A stretch of DNA of 44,593 nucleotides from Gordonia rhizosphera NBRC 16068. GTDB lineage: Bacteria; Actinomycetota; Actinomycetes; Mycobacteriales; Mycobacteriaceae. This document shows, one piece after another, positions 25,409 through 33,433 of the stretch (positions are counted from its first letter, which is position 1; every line of letters starts with the position of its first letter). The position numbers were made by a program, and so were the translations under genes. The notes beneath the pieces are model-generated. The model had not been told where the DNA came from. It saw nothing but the letters and a program-made list of their open reading frames with translations, and did no database searches. The stretch covers positions 1-44,593 of the forward strand of contig NZ_BAHC01000123.1 of NCBI RefSeq assembly GCF_000298195.1, written 5' to 3'.

Positions 25409-26374
25409 GTGACGACGAATGGCGCTTTCGCAACCGGTATTGCCACGGTGACCAACGGCGGGTCGGCCGACCCCGGTGTGGTCCTCGACGTGTGGTTCCC
25501 CTCCCCCGAGCTCGGCAGCCCGGCCGTCTCGGAGACGGTCGCGCTGAGCGGCGAGGACGTCCCCGCCGAGTTGCGCGACCTCGTGGGCACGGACTCGGCA
25601 CGCCGCGTGAAGACCGTTCCGGTGCGTACTACGATCCACGACCTGGGCGCCGCCCCGGTGGACGCCTACGACATCTACCTGCGACTACACCTGCTGTCGC
25701 AACGTCTGGTCGCGCCGCACGGGATGAACCTCGAGGGTATCTTCGGTCTGCTGACCAACGTCGTGTGGACAAACCACGGCCCCTGCCCGATCGACAACTT
25801 CGAGGCGACCCGGGCGCGGCTGCGCACGCGTGGACCTGTCACCGTTTACAGCGTCGACAAGTTCCCGCGCATGGTGGACTACGTGCTGCCCGGCGGTGTC
25901 CGGATCGGTGACGCCGACCGTGTCCGGCTCGGCGCGCACCTGGCGCCCGGCACCACCGTCATGCACGAGGGCTTCGTGAACTACAACGCCGGAACCCTCG
26001 GGTCGTCGATGGTGGAAGGACGGATCTCGGCCGGTGTCGTCGTCGGGGACGGCTCCGACATCGGTGGCGGCGCGTCCACCATGGGCACGCTGTCCGGTGG
26101 CGGCAAAGAGATCATCTCCCTGGGCAAGCGCTGCCTCCTCGGCGCCAACTCCGGCTGCGGCATCCCGCTCGGCGACGACTGCGTCATCGAGGCCGGGCTC
26201 TACGTGACCGCCGGCACCAAGGTCACCGGACCCGACGGGACCGCGGTGAAGGCACGTGAACTGGCCGGACAGTCGAATCTGCTGTTCCGTCGCAACAGCC
26301 TCACCGGCGCGGTCGAGGTCGTGCCGTGGAAGGGTGACGGGATCGCGTTGAACGAGATCCTGCACAAGAACTGA
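25409..26374 (+). CDS. dapD: Tetrahydrodipicolinate N-succinyltransferase
   Basis: 321 residues, actinobacterial DapD type. The N-terminal domain carries [18 protein letters not shown] left-handed beta-helix follows ([20 protein letters not shown], then [51 protein letters not shown]). It transfers succinyl from succinyl-CoA in the meso-diaminopimelate pathway. GTG 25409 ([15 protein letters not shown]) fits the family; TAAGCT (25395-25400) lies 8 nt upstream. It is divergent from the AraC gene and convergent with dapC, whose product acts on the next intermediate. Confidence 0.93.
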   Translation: MTTNGAFATGIATVTNGGSADPGVVLDVWFPSPELGSPAVSETVALSGEDVPAELRDLVGTDSARRVKTVPVRTTIHDLGAAPVDAYDIYLRLHLLSQRLVAPHGMNLEGIFGLLTNVVWTNHGPCPIDNFEATRARLRTRGPVTVYSVDKFPRMVDYVLPGGVRIGDADRVRLGAHLAPGTTVMHEGFVNYNAGTLGSSMVEGRISAGVVVGDGSDIGGGASTMGTLSGGGKEIISLGKRCLLGANSGCGIPLGDDCVIEAGLYVTAGTKVTGPDGTAVKARELAGQSNLLFRRNSLTGAVEVVPWKGDGIALNEILHKN

Positions 26375-26384
26375 TCGTGCTGAA

Positions 26385-26408
26385 CCGGCTGGTCAACCGG
26401 CCAGCCGG
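26385..26408. terminator. Bidirectional hairpin between dapD and dapC
   Basis: CCGGCTGG (26385-26392) and CCAGCCGG (26401-26408) form a perfect 8-bp stem with an 8-nt loop, between convergent genes and covering the dapC stop. No U-run. Confidence 0.65.
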
Positions 26409-27514
26409 GCGGCGGCCGCGCCGATGCGTTCGTCGGTGGCCGTCAGCGCCATCCGCACGTGCGCTGTCCCGGCGGGGCCGTAGAAGTCTCCCGGCGCCGC
26501 GAGGATGCCGCGCTCGGCGAGCCAGTCGAGGGTGACGCGGCAGTTCTCGTCGCGGGTCGCCCACAGGTACAGGCCCGCCTCCGAGTGGTCGACGCGAAAG
26601 CCCGCTTTGCCCACCGCGTCGAGCAGGGTTGCCCGGCGCGCGCGGTAGCGTTCGCGCTGCAGGTCGATGTGCGCGTCGTCGTTCAGGGCGGCGACCATCG
26701 CACCCTGGATCGGGAACGGCACCATCAGTCCCGCGTGTTTGCGGACCGCGAGGAGTTCGCCGATCAGTTCGCGGTCGCCCGCCAGGAAGCCGGCGCGATA
26801 GGACGCCAGGTTGGACACCTTGGAGAGCGAGTGCACCGCGATGAGGCCGGTGTGGTCACCGTCGCTGACCCGAGGGTCGAGGATGGAGTAGGCGTCGGCC
26901 TCCCACGCGAGTCCGAGGTAACACTCGTCGGAGACCACCACCGCACCGCGGTCCCGCGCCCACGACACCACCTTGCGGAGATGATCGATCCCGAGCACCT
27001 TACCGGTCGGGTTCGACGGTGAGTTGAGGAAGACCAGTGCCGGAGACGTGGGCCCGAGCTGCACCGTCGAGTCCGCCCGCACGGCGGTGGCACCGGCCAG
27101 CAGCGCACCGACTTCGTATGTGGGATAGGCGATCTCGGGTATGACCACGACCTCGCCGGCACCGATTCCGAGCAGCGACACGATCCCGGCGATCGCCTCC
27201 TTCGTCCCGATGACGGGCAGCACGCCCGACTCGTCGAGACCCGTGCTGTGGTAACGGCGCCCCAGCGCCGCCACGATCGCCTCCCGCAGTTCTGTCGTAC
27301 CAACCGTCGTCGGGTAACCGGGGAACTCCGACGATGCCGCGAGAGCCTCCCGGATGACCGGGGCGACCGGGTCGACGGGCGTGCCGACCGACAGGTCGAC
27401 GATCCCGTCCGGATGCGCCGACGCCCGGGCCCGGGCCTCGCCGATGGTGTCCCAGGGGAAGTCGGGCAACAGGGCCGAGACCCGCCGTCGTGTCGCGAAT
27501 CGAGACGTGCTCAC
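26393..27514 (-). CDS. dapC: Succinyldiaminopimelate transaminase DapC
   Basis: 373 residues, class I/II aminotransferase. The substrate-side segments are FPGYPTTVGTTELREA and NSPSNPTGKVL. The catalytic lysine is in HSLSKVSNLASYRAGF and the end segment is HVRMAL. It converts N-succinyl-2-amino-6-oxopimelate to N-succinyl-diaminopimelate. Start GTG 27514 lies 9 nt after the fdxC stop, so both are likely in one transcript, as Rv1177-Rv1178. Together with dapD and dapE the window holds three consecutive steps of the pathway. Confidence 0.92.
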   Translation of the reverse strand: MSTSRFATRRRVSALLPDFPWDTIGEARARASAHPDGIVDLSVGTPVDPVAPVIREALAASSEFPGYPTTVGTTELREAIVAALGRRYHSTGLDESGVLPVIGTKEAIAGIVSLLGIGAGEVVVIPEIAYPTYEVGALLAGATAVRADSTVQLGPTSPALVFLNSPSNPTGKVLGIDHLRKVVSWARDRGAVVVSDECYLGLAWEADAYSILDPRVSDGDHTGLIAVHSLSKVSNLASYRAGFLAGDRELIGELLAVRKHAGLMVPFPIQGAMVAALNDDAHIDLQRERYRARRATLLDAVGKAGFRVDHSEAGLYLWATRDENCRVTLDWLAERGILAAPGDFYGPAGTAHVRMALTATDERIGAAAARLAG

Positions 27515-27523
27515 GACGGCGCG

Positions 27524-27850
27524 TCAGTCCTCTTCGTTCATCGGGGGCAGTTCCTTGATGAAAGGCGGATCGAGGTCCTTCTTGCCGACCTTGCTGGCAC
27601 CGCCGGGGGATCCGAGCTCGTCGAAGAAGTCCGCGTTGGCACCGACGTAGGGTTCCCACTCGTCGGGCACATCATCTTCGTAGAAGATCGCCTCGACCGG
27701 ACACACCGGCTCGCAGGCACCGCAGTCGACGCATTCGTCGGGCTGGATGTAGAGCATCCGGCCACCCTCGTAGATGCAATCCACCGGGCATTCTTCGACG
27801 CAGGCCTTGTCCAGGACATCGACGCAAGGCTCCGCGATGATGTACGTCAC
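27524..27850 (-). CDS. fdxC: Seven-iron ferredoxin FdxC
   Basis: 108 residues. The first cysteine group is CVDVLDKACVEECPVDC and the second CVDCGACEPVCPVEA. The acidic C-terminal extension (YEDDVPDEWEPY) is typical of 3Fe-4S/4Fe-4S actinobacterial ferredoxins. It donates single electrons to oxygenases and other enzymes. GTG 27850 is chosen over GTG 27853 because AAGGAG is 6 nt upstream of it. The 383-bp region upstream contains the second repeat array rather than an obvious gene. The flavin monooxygenase and cofG operon lie just beyond. Confidence 0.93.
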   Translation of the reverse strand: MTYIIAEPCVDVLDKACVEECPVDCIYEGGRMLYIQPDECVDCGACEPVCPVEAIFYEDDVPDEWEPYVGANADFFDELGSPGGASKVGKKDLDPPFIKELPPMNEED

Positions 27851-28042
27851 CACTCTCTCCTTCGCTGCAACTCTCGGCCGCCGACGATCGCTCGCGCGGT
27901 GGCGTCGACGGGGGTGGGGCGCATGCTCGATGCACCGCTTCACGGACCGCGGGTCGACCATCTCCGGGTTTCGATGATGGCGCACGAGTCCGCAGTCAAG
28001 AGTATCGGTCGCGGGACCGGGCGATCGACACCCGCCCCTCCT

Positions 28043-28171
28043 CACCGATCGTGCACACCCCCACGTCCACCGTGCCACCACCGCAGCGTCGACCGTGCAC
28101 GCCGAACTGTCCATCGTGCACGCCCCAGCATCGACCGCGCACGCTCGACGCCGCAGCGCGCACGGTCGACG
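28043..28171. repeat. Intergenic 21-bp-phased repeat array B (5 direct + 2 inverted units)
   Basis: Same family as at 7844-7970 (CGTCGAnCGTGCnCAC). Direct copies begin at 28043, 28064, 28087, 28108 and 28129; inverted copies begin at 28137 and 28158. Steps are 21 nt except for one of 23. It lies downstream of the cofG stop and about 190 bp upstream of fdxC. The remaining 27851-28042 has no gene I can support. The array can fold into hairpins and may block read-through between the two genes, but the phased units also suit a protein-binding array. Confidence 0.8.
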
Positions 28172-28234
28172 AGGGGGCGAGGGGCGCGAGGGGCGAGCGG
28201 CGAGGGGCGGTGAAGAGCCGGCGGCCGGGGTGGC

Positions 28235-29482
28235 TCAGGCGACGGCGGGCCACCTGCGGCCGCGGGGAATGACGTCGGCGGCGAGACCGGTCCGCGGATC
28301 GGCGACGGCCGCGACATGGTCGGCGAGCGCGGGGTCGATCCACTCGGCAGCGCCGAGCACGTAGGGAGGCTGCGCGGTGATCCGCTCGGTCAGCGTGTAG
28401 CCCGATGCCGCGGTGATCTCCGCGAGGACGTCGAGGTTCGGCCACGGCCGCTCGGGGTTCACGTGATCGGGGGTCAGCGGTGACACTCCGCCCCAGTCAT
28501 CGACGCCCGAGGCGATCAACGCCGCGCACTCCTGCGCCGACACCAGGTTCGGCGGGGCCTGCACCCGCATCCGCGGTCCGAGTACCACCCGCGCCACCGC
28601 GACTGCCGCCAGGAACTCGGTCATCTCGGCATCCGGTGTCCCCCGCATCGCGGTGTCGGGTTTCGCGCGGAAGTTCTGCACGATGACCTCCTGGATGTGG
28701 CCGTGCGCGCGATGCACCTGCGCCATCGCCACGATCGATTCGGCCCGCTCTTCGAGCGTCTCGCCGATGCCGACCAGAATCCCCGTCGTGAACGGAATCC
28801 GCTCGGCACCGGCGTCGCGCAGCACCTGCAGCCGCACCAGCGGATCCTTGTCCGGGCTGCCATGGTGCGGTTGTCCCTTCTCGGTGAACAGGCGGCGCGA
28901 CGTCGTCTCCAGCATCATCCCCATCGACGGCGCGACGGGCCGCAACCAGCGCATCTCCTCGGCGCTCATCACCCCGGGGTTCAGATGCGGCAGCAACCCG
29001 GTGTCCTCGAGCACCGCGACCGCGGCGGCACGGACGTAGTCCAGCGTCGAGGCGTAGCCGCGCGCCGACAACCACTCCCCCGCCTGCGCCCAGCGCGCCT
29101 CAGGGCGGTCGCCGAGGGTGAACAACGCCTCCTTGCACCCGAGTGCGGCGCCGCGTCGCGCGATGTCGACGACCTCGTCGAGTTCGAGGTACATGCCGCG
29201 GCCCTCACGCGCCAGCTTCCCGGGAACCGTGACGAACGTGCAGTAATGGCACCGGTCGCGGCATAGCCGGGTCAACGGGATGAAGACCTTGCGCGAGTAG
29301 GTGATCTGTCGGCTGCGGCCCGCGGCGTCGAGACCGGTATCGCGGGTCTCGGCGGCGATCGCCTGCAGCGCCGCGAGGTCATCTCCCGTACACGCCAGCA
29401 GCGTGGTGGCCAGATCGGCGTCGACCGGTTCACCGGCGCGAACCGCCGCCAGGGCATCCGCGAGGGAGTGTGTCCGGGTCAT
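28235..29482 (-). CDS. cofG: Fo synthase subunit CofG (stand-alone N-half of FbiC)
   Basis: 415 residues. The radical-SAM cluster motif is intact: CRDRCHYC, with Cys74, Cys78 and Cys81, after [11 protein letters not shown]. Other CofG segments are [48 protein letters not shown] and [12 protein letters not shown]. CofG joins the CofH product in a second radical step to form Fo, the deazaflavin of F420. In most mycobacteria it is fused to CofH as FbiC; here it ends after the CofG part. ATG 29482 overlaps the monooxygenase stop (ATGA), so it is the last gene of a coupled three-gene operon. Confidence 0.93.
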   Translation of the reverse strand: MTRTHSLADALAAVRAGEPVDADLATTLLACTGDDLAALQAIAAETRDTGLDAAGRSRQITYSRKVFIPLTRLCRDRCHYCTFVTVPGKLAREGRGMYLELDEVVDIARRGAALGCKEALFTLGDRPEARWAQAGEWLSARGYASTLDYVRAAAVAVLEDTGLLPHLNPGVMSAEEMRWLRPVAPSMGMMLETTSRRLFTEKGQPHHGSPDKDPLVRLQVLRDAGAERIPFTTGILVGIGETLEERAESIVAMAQVHRAHGHIQEVIVQNFRAKPDTAMRGTPDAEMTEFLAAVAVARVVLGPRMRVQAPPNLVSAQECAALIASGVDDWGGVSPLTPDHVNPERPWPNLDVLAEITAASGYTLTERITAQPPYVLGAAEWIDPALADHVAAVADPRTGLAADVIPRGRRWPAVA

Positions 29483-30990
29483 CGGTGCGGACCTCCTTCG
29501 TTTCTCGGTGGCGCCACGATCGCGTAGGGCGCCGGATCGAACGTGCCGTTACGTTCGCGGAACGACACCGCGGTACCCGGCCACAACAGCGTCAGCCGAC
29601 CGCTACGTGGATCCACATACCAGCTGTTGCAACCGGTGAGCCACACCGTCGACGCGCTGCGCTCGTCGATCTCCCGCGTATAGCCGGCCTCGGCCTCGGC
29701 GGTCACCTCCAGAGATCGGCTGCCGCTGTGTGCCAGGAAGTCCAGCGCCCCGACGACGTAGTCGAGCTGGGTCTCGATCATGTAGATCGCCGAGTTGTGG
29801 CCGAGTGCGGCATTCGGTCCGTCAAGGACGAACATGTTCGGGAAACCGCTGACCGCGGTCGACGCGTAGGAGACCATGCCGTCGGCCCAGTGTTCGTCGA
29901 GCGACCGCGCGTCACGGCCCCGGATCCGTGCGGCGGCCGGAGGGCGTGTCGCCTCGAATCCGGTCGCCATCACCAGTACGTCGAGGTCGTAGGTGTTGCC
30001 GCTGACCGCCTGCGCCTTGCATTCGGCCACCGAGTCGAGGGCACTGGCCTCGAACACCACATTGGGCCGTTGCAGGGTCGGGTAGAAATCGTCGCTGAGC
30101 AGGATGCGTTTGCACCCGATCTCGTAGTCGGGGGTCAATGCCGCGCGCAGCGCGGGGTCGCCGACCTGACGGTTCAGGTGGCCGAGGGCGCGGGCGCGGA
30201 TGTCGTCGATGTCGGGACGCAGGCCCAGCCGTTGACGAAACGCCTTGTCCGCGTCGAGCAGCAACTCGTCGCGACGTGCCCGTGCCCGTTCGGGGACGCG
30301 TAGTTCGGCGCGCTCGGCATCGGTGAATCGGCGGTCCTCCCGCGGCACCACGTAGGGAGGGGTGCGCGAGAACACCACCAGTTCGTCGGCACCCTGCGCG
30401 AGGTACGGGATCACCTGCACCGCCGACGCCCCCGTGCCGACCACCCCGATCCGTTCGCCGCCGCTCAGGACGCCGTCGCGCCACCCGGCCGTGTGCATGA
30501 CCGTGCCGGTGAAGGATTCCAAACCCTCGACGGCGGGCATGTGCGGTTCGGAGAGCCGCCCCACAGCCATCACCAGCACCCGCGCCCGGATCTCACCGGT
30601 ACCGGTGGCCAGCACCCACCGTGCAGCGGCGTCGTCCCACCGGGCCTCGTCGAGGGCACAGCGCAGCCGGATGTGCCCGCCGAGCCCCTCGTCGTCGACG
30701 GTCTGCTGCAGGTAGCGCTGGATCTCCGCGCCGCTCGGATACAGCGTGGACCAATCCGCGGGCGGACGGAAGGAGAACGAGTACAGATGCGCGGGGATGT
30801 CGCAGGCGATGCCGGGATAGGTGTTGTCGCGCCAGGTTCCGCCGACGGCGTCGGCGCGTTCGATGACGACGAAGGATTCGCGGGCCCGCCGCGCCAGCTG
30901 GGTGGCCATTCCGATCCCGGCAAATCCGGCACCGACGATCACCACGTCGACCTCGACCTCGTCGGGGGCGGTGCGCGGCTGGGGGGTCAC
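29479..30990 (-). CDS. Baeyer-Villiger-type flavin-containing monooxygenase
   Basis: 503 residues. The FAD motif is VGAGFAGIG (19-27), then [15 protein letters not shown]. The Baeyer-Villiger fingerprint FxGxxxHTxxW is at 160-170 ([11 protein letters not shown]), and the NADP motif GTGASA is at 185-190. Later [12 protein letters not shown] is also typical. Such enzymes use NADPH and O2 to insert oxygen into ketones or oxidise heteroatoms; the substrate is unknown. It is translated from GTG 30990 overlapping the CofH-like stop, and its own stop overlaps cofG. Its place between two halves of fbiC is unusual and suggests either a linked reaction or an insertion that became part of the operon. 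Confidence 0.9.
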   Translation of the reverse strand: MTPQPRTAPDEVEVDVVIVGAGFAGIGMATQLARRARESFVVIERADAVGGTWRDNTYPGIACDIPAHLYSFSFRPPADWSTLYPSGAEIQRYLQQTVDDEGLGGHIRLRCALDEARWDDAAARWVLATGTGEIRARVLVMAVGRLSEPHMPAVEGLESFTGTVMHTAGWRDGVLSGGERIGVVGTGASAVQVIPYLAQGADELVVFSRTPPYVVPREDRRFTDAERAELRVPERARARRDELLLDADKAFRQRLGLRPDIDDIRARALGHLNRQVGDPALRAALTPDYEIGCKRILLSDDFYPTLQRPNVVFEASALDSVAECKAQAVSGNTYDLDVLVMATGFEATRPPAAARIRGRDARSLDEHWADGMVSYASTAVSGFPNMFVLDGPNAALGHNSAIYMIETQLDYVVGALDFLAHSGSRSLEVTAEAEAGYTREIDERSASTVWLTGCNSWYVDPRSGRLTLLWPGTAVSFRERNGTFDPAPYAIVAPPRNEGGPHR

Positions 30991-32111
30991 GGACGCACCT
31001 GGGGAATCGGGATCAGGCGGTCCGCCGGAGGGTCGGCGTAGCCGGTGGTCCGCTGACGCGGGACCCGCCCGACGCGCGCGGCGATGTCGGCGAGGGACTC
31101 CACGTCGAGCACACGTCCGGCCTCCTGACCGGCGGACGGCATGAGGTCACCGTCGAGCAACAGCCCTCCGATGTCGTCGGCGCCGCCGCGCAGTAGTTCC
31201 TCGACGACCTCGGGTTCCTGTTTCGTCCACGCCACCTGCAGGTGGTCGAAGCGACCGAGCGTGAGGAGCCGGGCCACCGCGTGTACAGCACGCGTCTCGC
31301 GACGGGAAACGGTGGAGGTCGCGGCCGGCCGCAGAGGCGGCGGGGCGTTCTCGGGCAGCAACGGCATCACGATCAGCTCGCTGAAACCGCCGGTCCGAGC
31401 TTGGATCTCGGCGAGCAGACGCAGGTGGGCGACCTGCTGTCGCGGGGTCTCGACGTGACCGTAGAGCAGGGTCGCGGTGGAGAACAGGCCGATGCGGTGG
31501 GCGGCCTCGATGACCTGCACCCATTCTCGTGCCGGTGGTGCGGACCCGCCCGACAGCGCGCCACGCACCTCGTCGTCGAGGATCTGGGCGGCCGTCCCGG
31601 GGACCGAACCCAGCCCGGCGGCCTGCGCCCGGCGCAGGAACTCGGTGGTCGAGATACCCAGTCGGGTGGCGGCGTCGGTCACCTCGGTCGGCCGGAAGGC
31701 GTGCAGGTGCAGGTCCGGTGCGGCGGCATGGATGCGTTCGACGAGGTGGAGATAGTCCTCGGCGGGGGCGTCGGCGGGGACCGGGCCCTGCATGCAGATC
31801 TCGGTGGCGCCCAGACGCCGCGCCTCGTCGACGAGATCCTCGAGTGACGGATCACCGGACTTGGGCGTCGCGATCACCGCGGTGTCGAGGTTGCGGTTCA
31901 CCACGAAGGTCAGCGCGTCGGGGTCGGTGACCTGTCGGCGCGCGCCATCGGCCAGCTCACAGAGCTCGTCGAGTTCCGCGCCGGCCGCACCGAGCAGGGC
32001 GACCCACTCGTCGTCGGACAGCGACGAGGGATCGTCGGCGACATGGCGTAACGCCACCCGAGCCTCCTCCGCAGACGCCTGCGCGTCGCGAGCCCATTCC
32101 CGCAGGACCAT
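30987..32111 (-). CDS. CofH-like protein lacking the radical-SAM cysteine motif
   Basis: About 374 residues. It matches the C-terminal half of FbiC over most of its length: VVNRN, GATEICMQG, HLHAFRPTEV, GLGSVPGTAAQILDDEVRG, YGHVETPRQQVAHL, GGADDIGG and RVPRQRTT. But where CofH has FTNVC-x3-C-x2-C-AF, the sequence goes from VVNRN directly to LDTAVIATPKSGDPS (about 31842-31889). The protein has only two cysteines, Cys51 and Cys106. The FVPLPFVH segment is also altered to LIVMPLLPE. The frame is clean, so it is not a frameshift. It cannot bind the usual 4Fe-4S cluster and may be a non-radical or structural derivative. ATG 32111 has a leaderless -10, TAGAGT. Confidence 0.85.
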   Translation of the reverse strand: MVLREWARDAQASAEEARVALRHVADDPSSLSDDEWVALLGAAGAELDELCELADGARRQVTDPDALTFVVNRNLDTAVIATPKSGDPSLEDLVDEARRLGATEICMQGPVPADAPAEDYLHLVERIHAAAPDLHLHAFRPTEVTDAATRLGISTTEFLRRAQAAGLGSVPGTAAQILDDEVRGALSGGSAPPAREWVQVIEAAHRIGLFSTATLLYGHVETPRQQVAHLRLLAEIQARTGGFSELIVMPLLPENAPPPLRPAATSTVSRRETRAVHAVARLLTLGRFDHLQVAWTKQEPEVVEELLRGGADDIGGLLLDGDLMPSAGQEAGRVLDVESLADIAARVGRVPRQRTTGYADPPADRLIPIPQVRP

Positions 32112-32117
32112 TCCCAC

Positions 32118-32123
32118 ACTCTA
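32118..32123 (-). promoter_or_regulatory. Predicted -10 of the cofH-like/monooxygenase/cofG operon
   Basis: TAGAGT on the minus strand ends 6 nt before ATG 32111, the leaderless pattern, giving the three-gene operon its own promoter. A small stem (GCCCC-GAC-GGGGC, 32135-32147) stands between it and the preceding operon. Confidence 0.5.
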
Positions 32124-32174
32124 TCCATCGCCGACGACGCCCCGACGGGGCCACCGGCATGCGGGAGTCCCCGG

Positions 32175-32549
32175 TCAGTCGTCGGGTAAGGGCAGGCGCC
32201 CCGACCGCACCAGCAGCGCCGGCAGACCCGCCCCGATCACCAGCAGCAACACGGTGGCGATCAGCAGCGAACCCTCGGGGGCGAGCGCCACGTCGCCGCC
32301 GGGCCCAGGCAATGCCCCGATCACCAACGCGACCAGCCAGGCGATCAACGGCAGGAATCGCACCGGGCCGTCGGTGAATCCCGCCGCCAGCCACAGCAAT
32401 ACGCAGTTGACGATCCCGGCGAGCACCGCGGCCACTGGTACCAGCGCACCCCCGAGGCGCAGGTAGGCGAAGGCCACCGACATCAGACCGACGACGAAAC
32501 CATCGACGACGAGGAAGCCCAGCAGAACGCGGTCGGGCCAGCGCATCAT
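32175..32549 (-). CDS. Small membrane protein downstream of mshB (Rv1171-like)
   Basis: 124 residues with four likely membrane helices: VLLGFLVVDGFVVGLMSVAF, LVPVAAVLAGIVNCVLLWLA, FLPLIAWLVALVIGALPG and LLIATVLLLVIGAGLPALLV. No catalytic or binding motif is visible. ATG 32549 overlaps the mshB stop (ATGA). Position fits the conserved membrane protein next to mshB in mycobacteria. Function unknown. Confidence 0.8.
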   Translation of the reverse strand: MMRWPDRVLLGFLVVDGFVVGLMSVAFAYLRLGGALVPVAAVLAGIVNCVLLWLAAGFTDGPVRFLPLIAWLVALVIGALPGPGGDVALAPEGSLLIATVLLLVIGAGLPALLVRSGRLPLPDD

Positions 32550-33433
32550 CCGACCCCGTCGAACAGATCGGTCTCCCGACCGTCGCGCACCGGTCGCCCG
32601 TCCCACGGTCCGGTCAGGATGAAGTGTTCGCGCTCGCCGATCGGCTGGAGGACGTTGTTGGACAGGGCGTATTCGGTGCCCGACGGCGCGACGGTCACCT
32701 GTGTCGCGTGCGCCGCGAGCGCGGCCACCTTCCGCGGATACTGCGCGGCGACATCGATCTCGGTGGTGATCTCGTCGTCGGGGTAGCTCGGCAACTGTCC
32801 CGGCCCGGGCATCGTCCATCCCTCGGGCACCCGCCCCGCCGCGGCCGCCAGACCGGTGTCGAGGGCGGACCGTTCGGTGACCGACTCGTACACCTTGAGC
32901 CGCTCGGGATGGACGGATCCTTTCAGATGCGTCAGCGCCGCCATCGTCGTCTCGTGGACGAGTTTGTGATCCGGGTGTCCATAGGTGCCGACGTTGTCGT
33001 AGGTGACGACGACCTGCGGTGCGAAGGACTCGATCTCGGCGACGAGGGTGGCCACGAGCTCCTCGAAGGGCGCCTGCACCAGGGCACGCGGGTGAGACGC
33101 CGAGGGCGCGCCGTCCATCCCGGAGTCGCGCCACCGCCCGGCTCCTCCGAGGAAACGCGGCCGCAGAGGTTCTTGGTCGGGTGGACTGAGCTCCGCCAGC
33201 GCCCGGGTCAGCTCCATGATGCGGAATCCGCCGAGCTGATCGGCGCCACCGTCGGCGACCAGTTGCGCCCACTCGTCCCCGATCACTTCACCCTGCTCGC
33301 CGAGGGTGAAGGTGAGCACCCGCACGTCGACACCCTCGTCGAGGTATCGGGCGATGGTGCCACCGGTCATGAGCGTCTCGTCGTCGGGGTGGGCGTGTAG
33401 CAGCAACAGCCGGCGGTCGCCGTGGCCGGTCAT
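32546..33433 (-). CDS. mshB: GlcNAc-Ins deacetylase MshB (mycothiol synthesis)
   Basis: 295 residues. The zinc site is HAHPDDE (residues 13-19): His15 and Asp18 are ligands and Asp17 the likely base. YGHPDHKLVH supplies the third ligand. It deacetylates 1-O-(2-acetamido-glucosyl)-myo-inositol in the second committed step of mycothiol formation. ATG 33433 overlaps the lpqW stop (ATGA) and is preferred over GTG 33445. It is coupled at both ends, to lpqW upstream and to the membrane protein downstream. Confidence 0.93.
   Translation of the reverse strand: MTGHGDRRLLLLHAHPDDETLMTGGTIARYLDEGVDVRVLTFTLGEQGEVIGDEWAQLVADGGADQLGGFRIMELTRALAELSPPDQEPLRPRFLGGAGRWRDSGMDGAPSASHPRALVQAPFEELVATLVAEIESFAPQVVVTYDNVGTYGHPDHKLVHETTMAALTHLKGSVHPERLKVYESVTERSALDTGLAAAAGRVPEGWTMPGPGQLPSYPDDEITTEIDVAAQYPRKVAALAAHATQVTVAPSGTEYALSNNVLQPIGEREHFILTGPWDGRPVRDGRETDLFDGVG

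Noticed and set aside
28043..28171. CRISPR-like array
   Set aside because: Units are short and degenerate, the gaps of about 5-7 nt are too small for spacers, orientation flips within the array, and no cas genes are nearby.
30987..32111. Frameshifted pseudogene as explanation for the missing CofH cysteines
   Set aside because: The frame is uninterrupted, the flanking conserved segments are in one frame, and other frames at 31842-31889 do not encode the missing motif.
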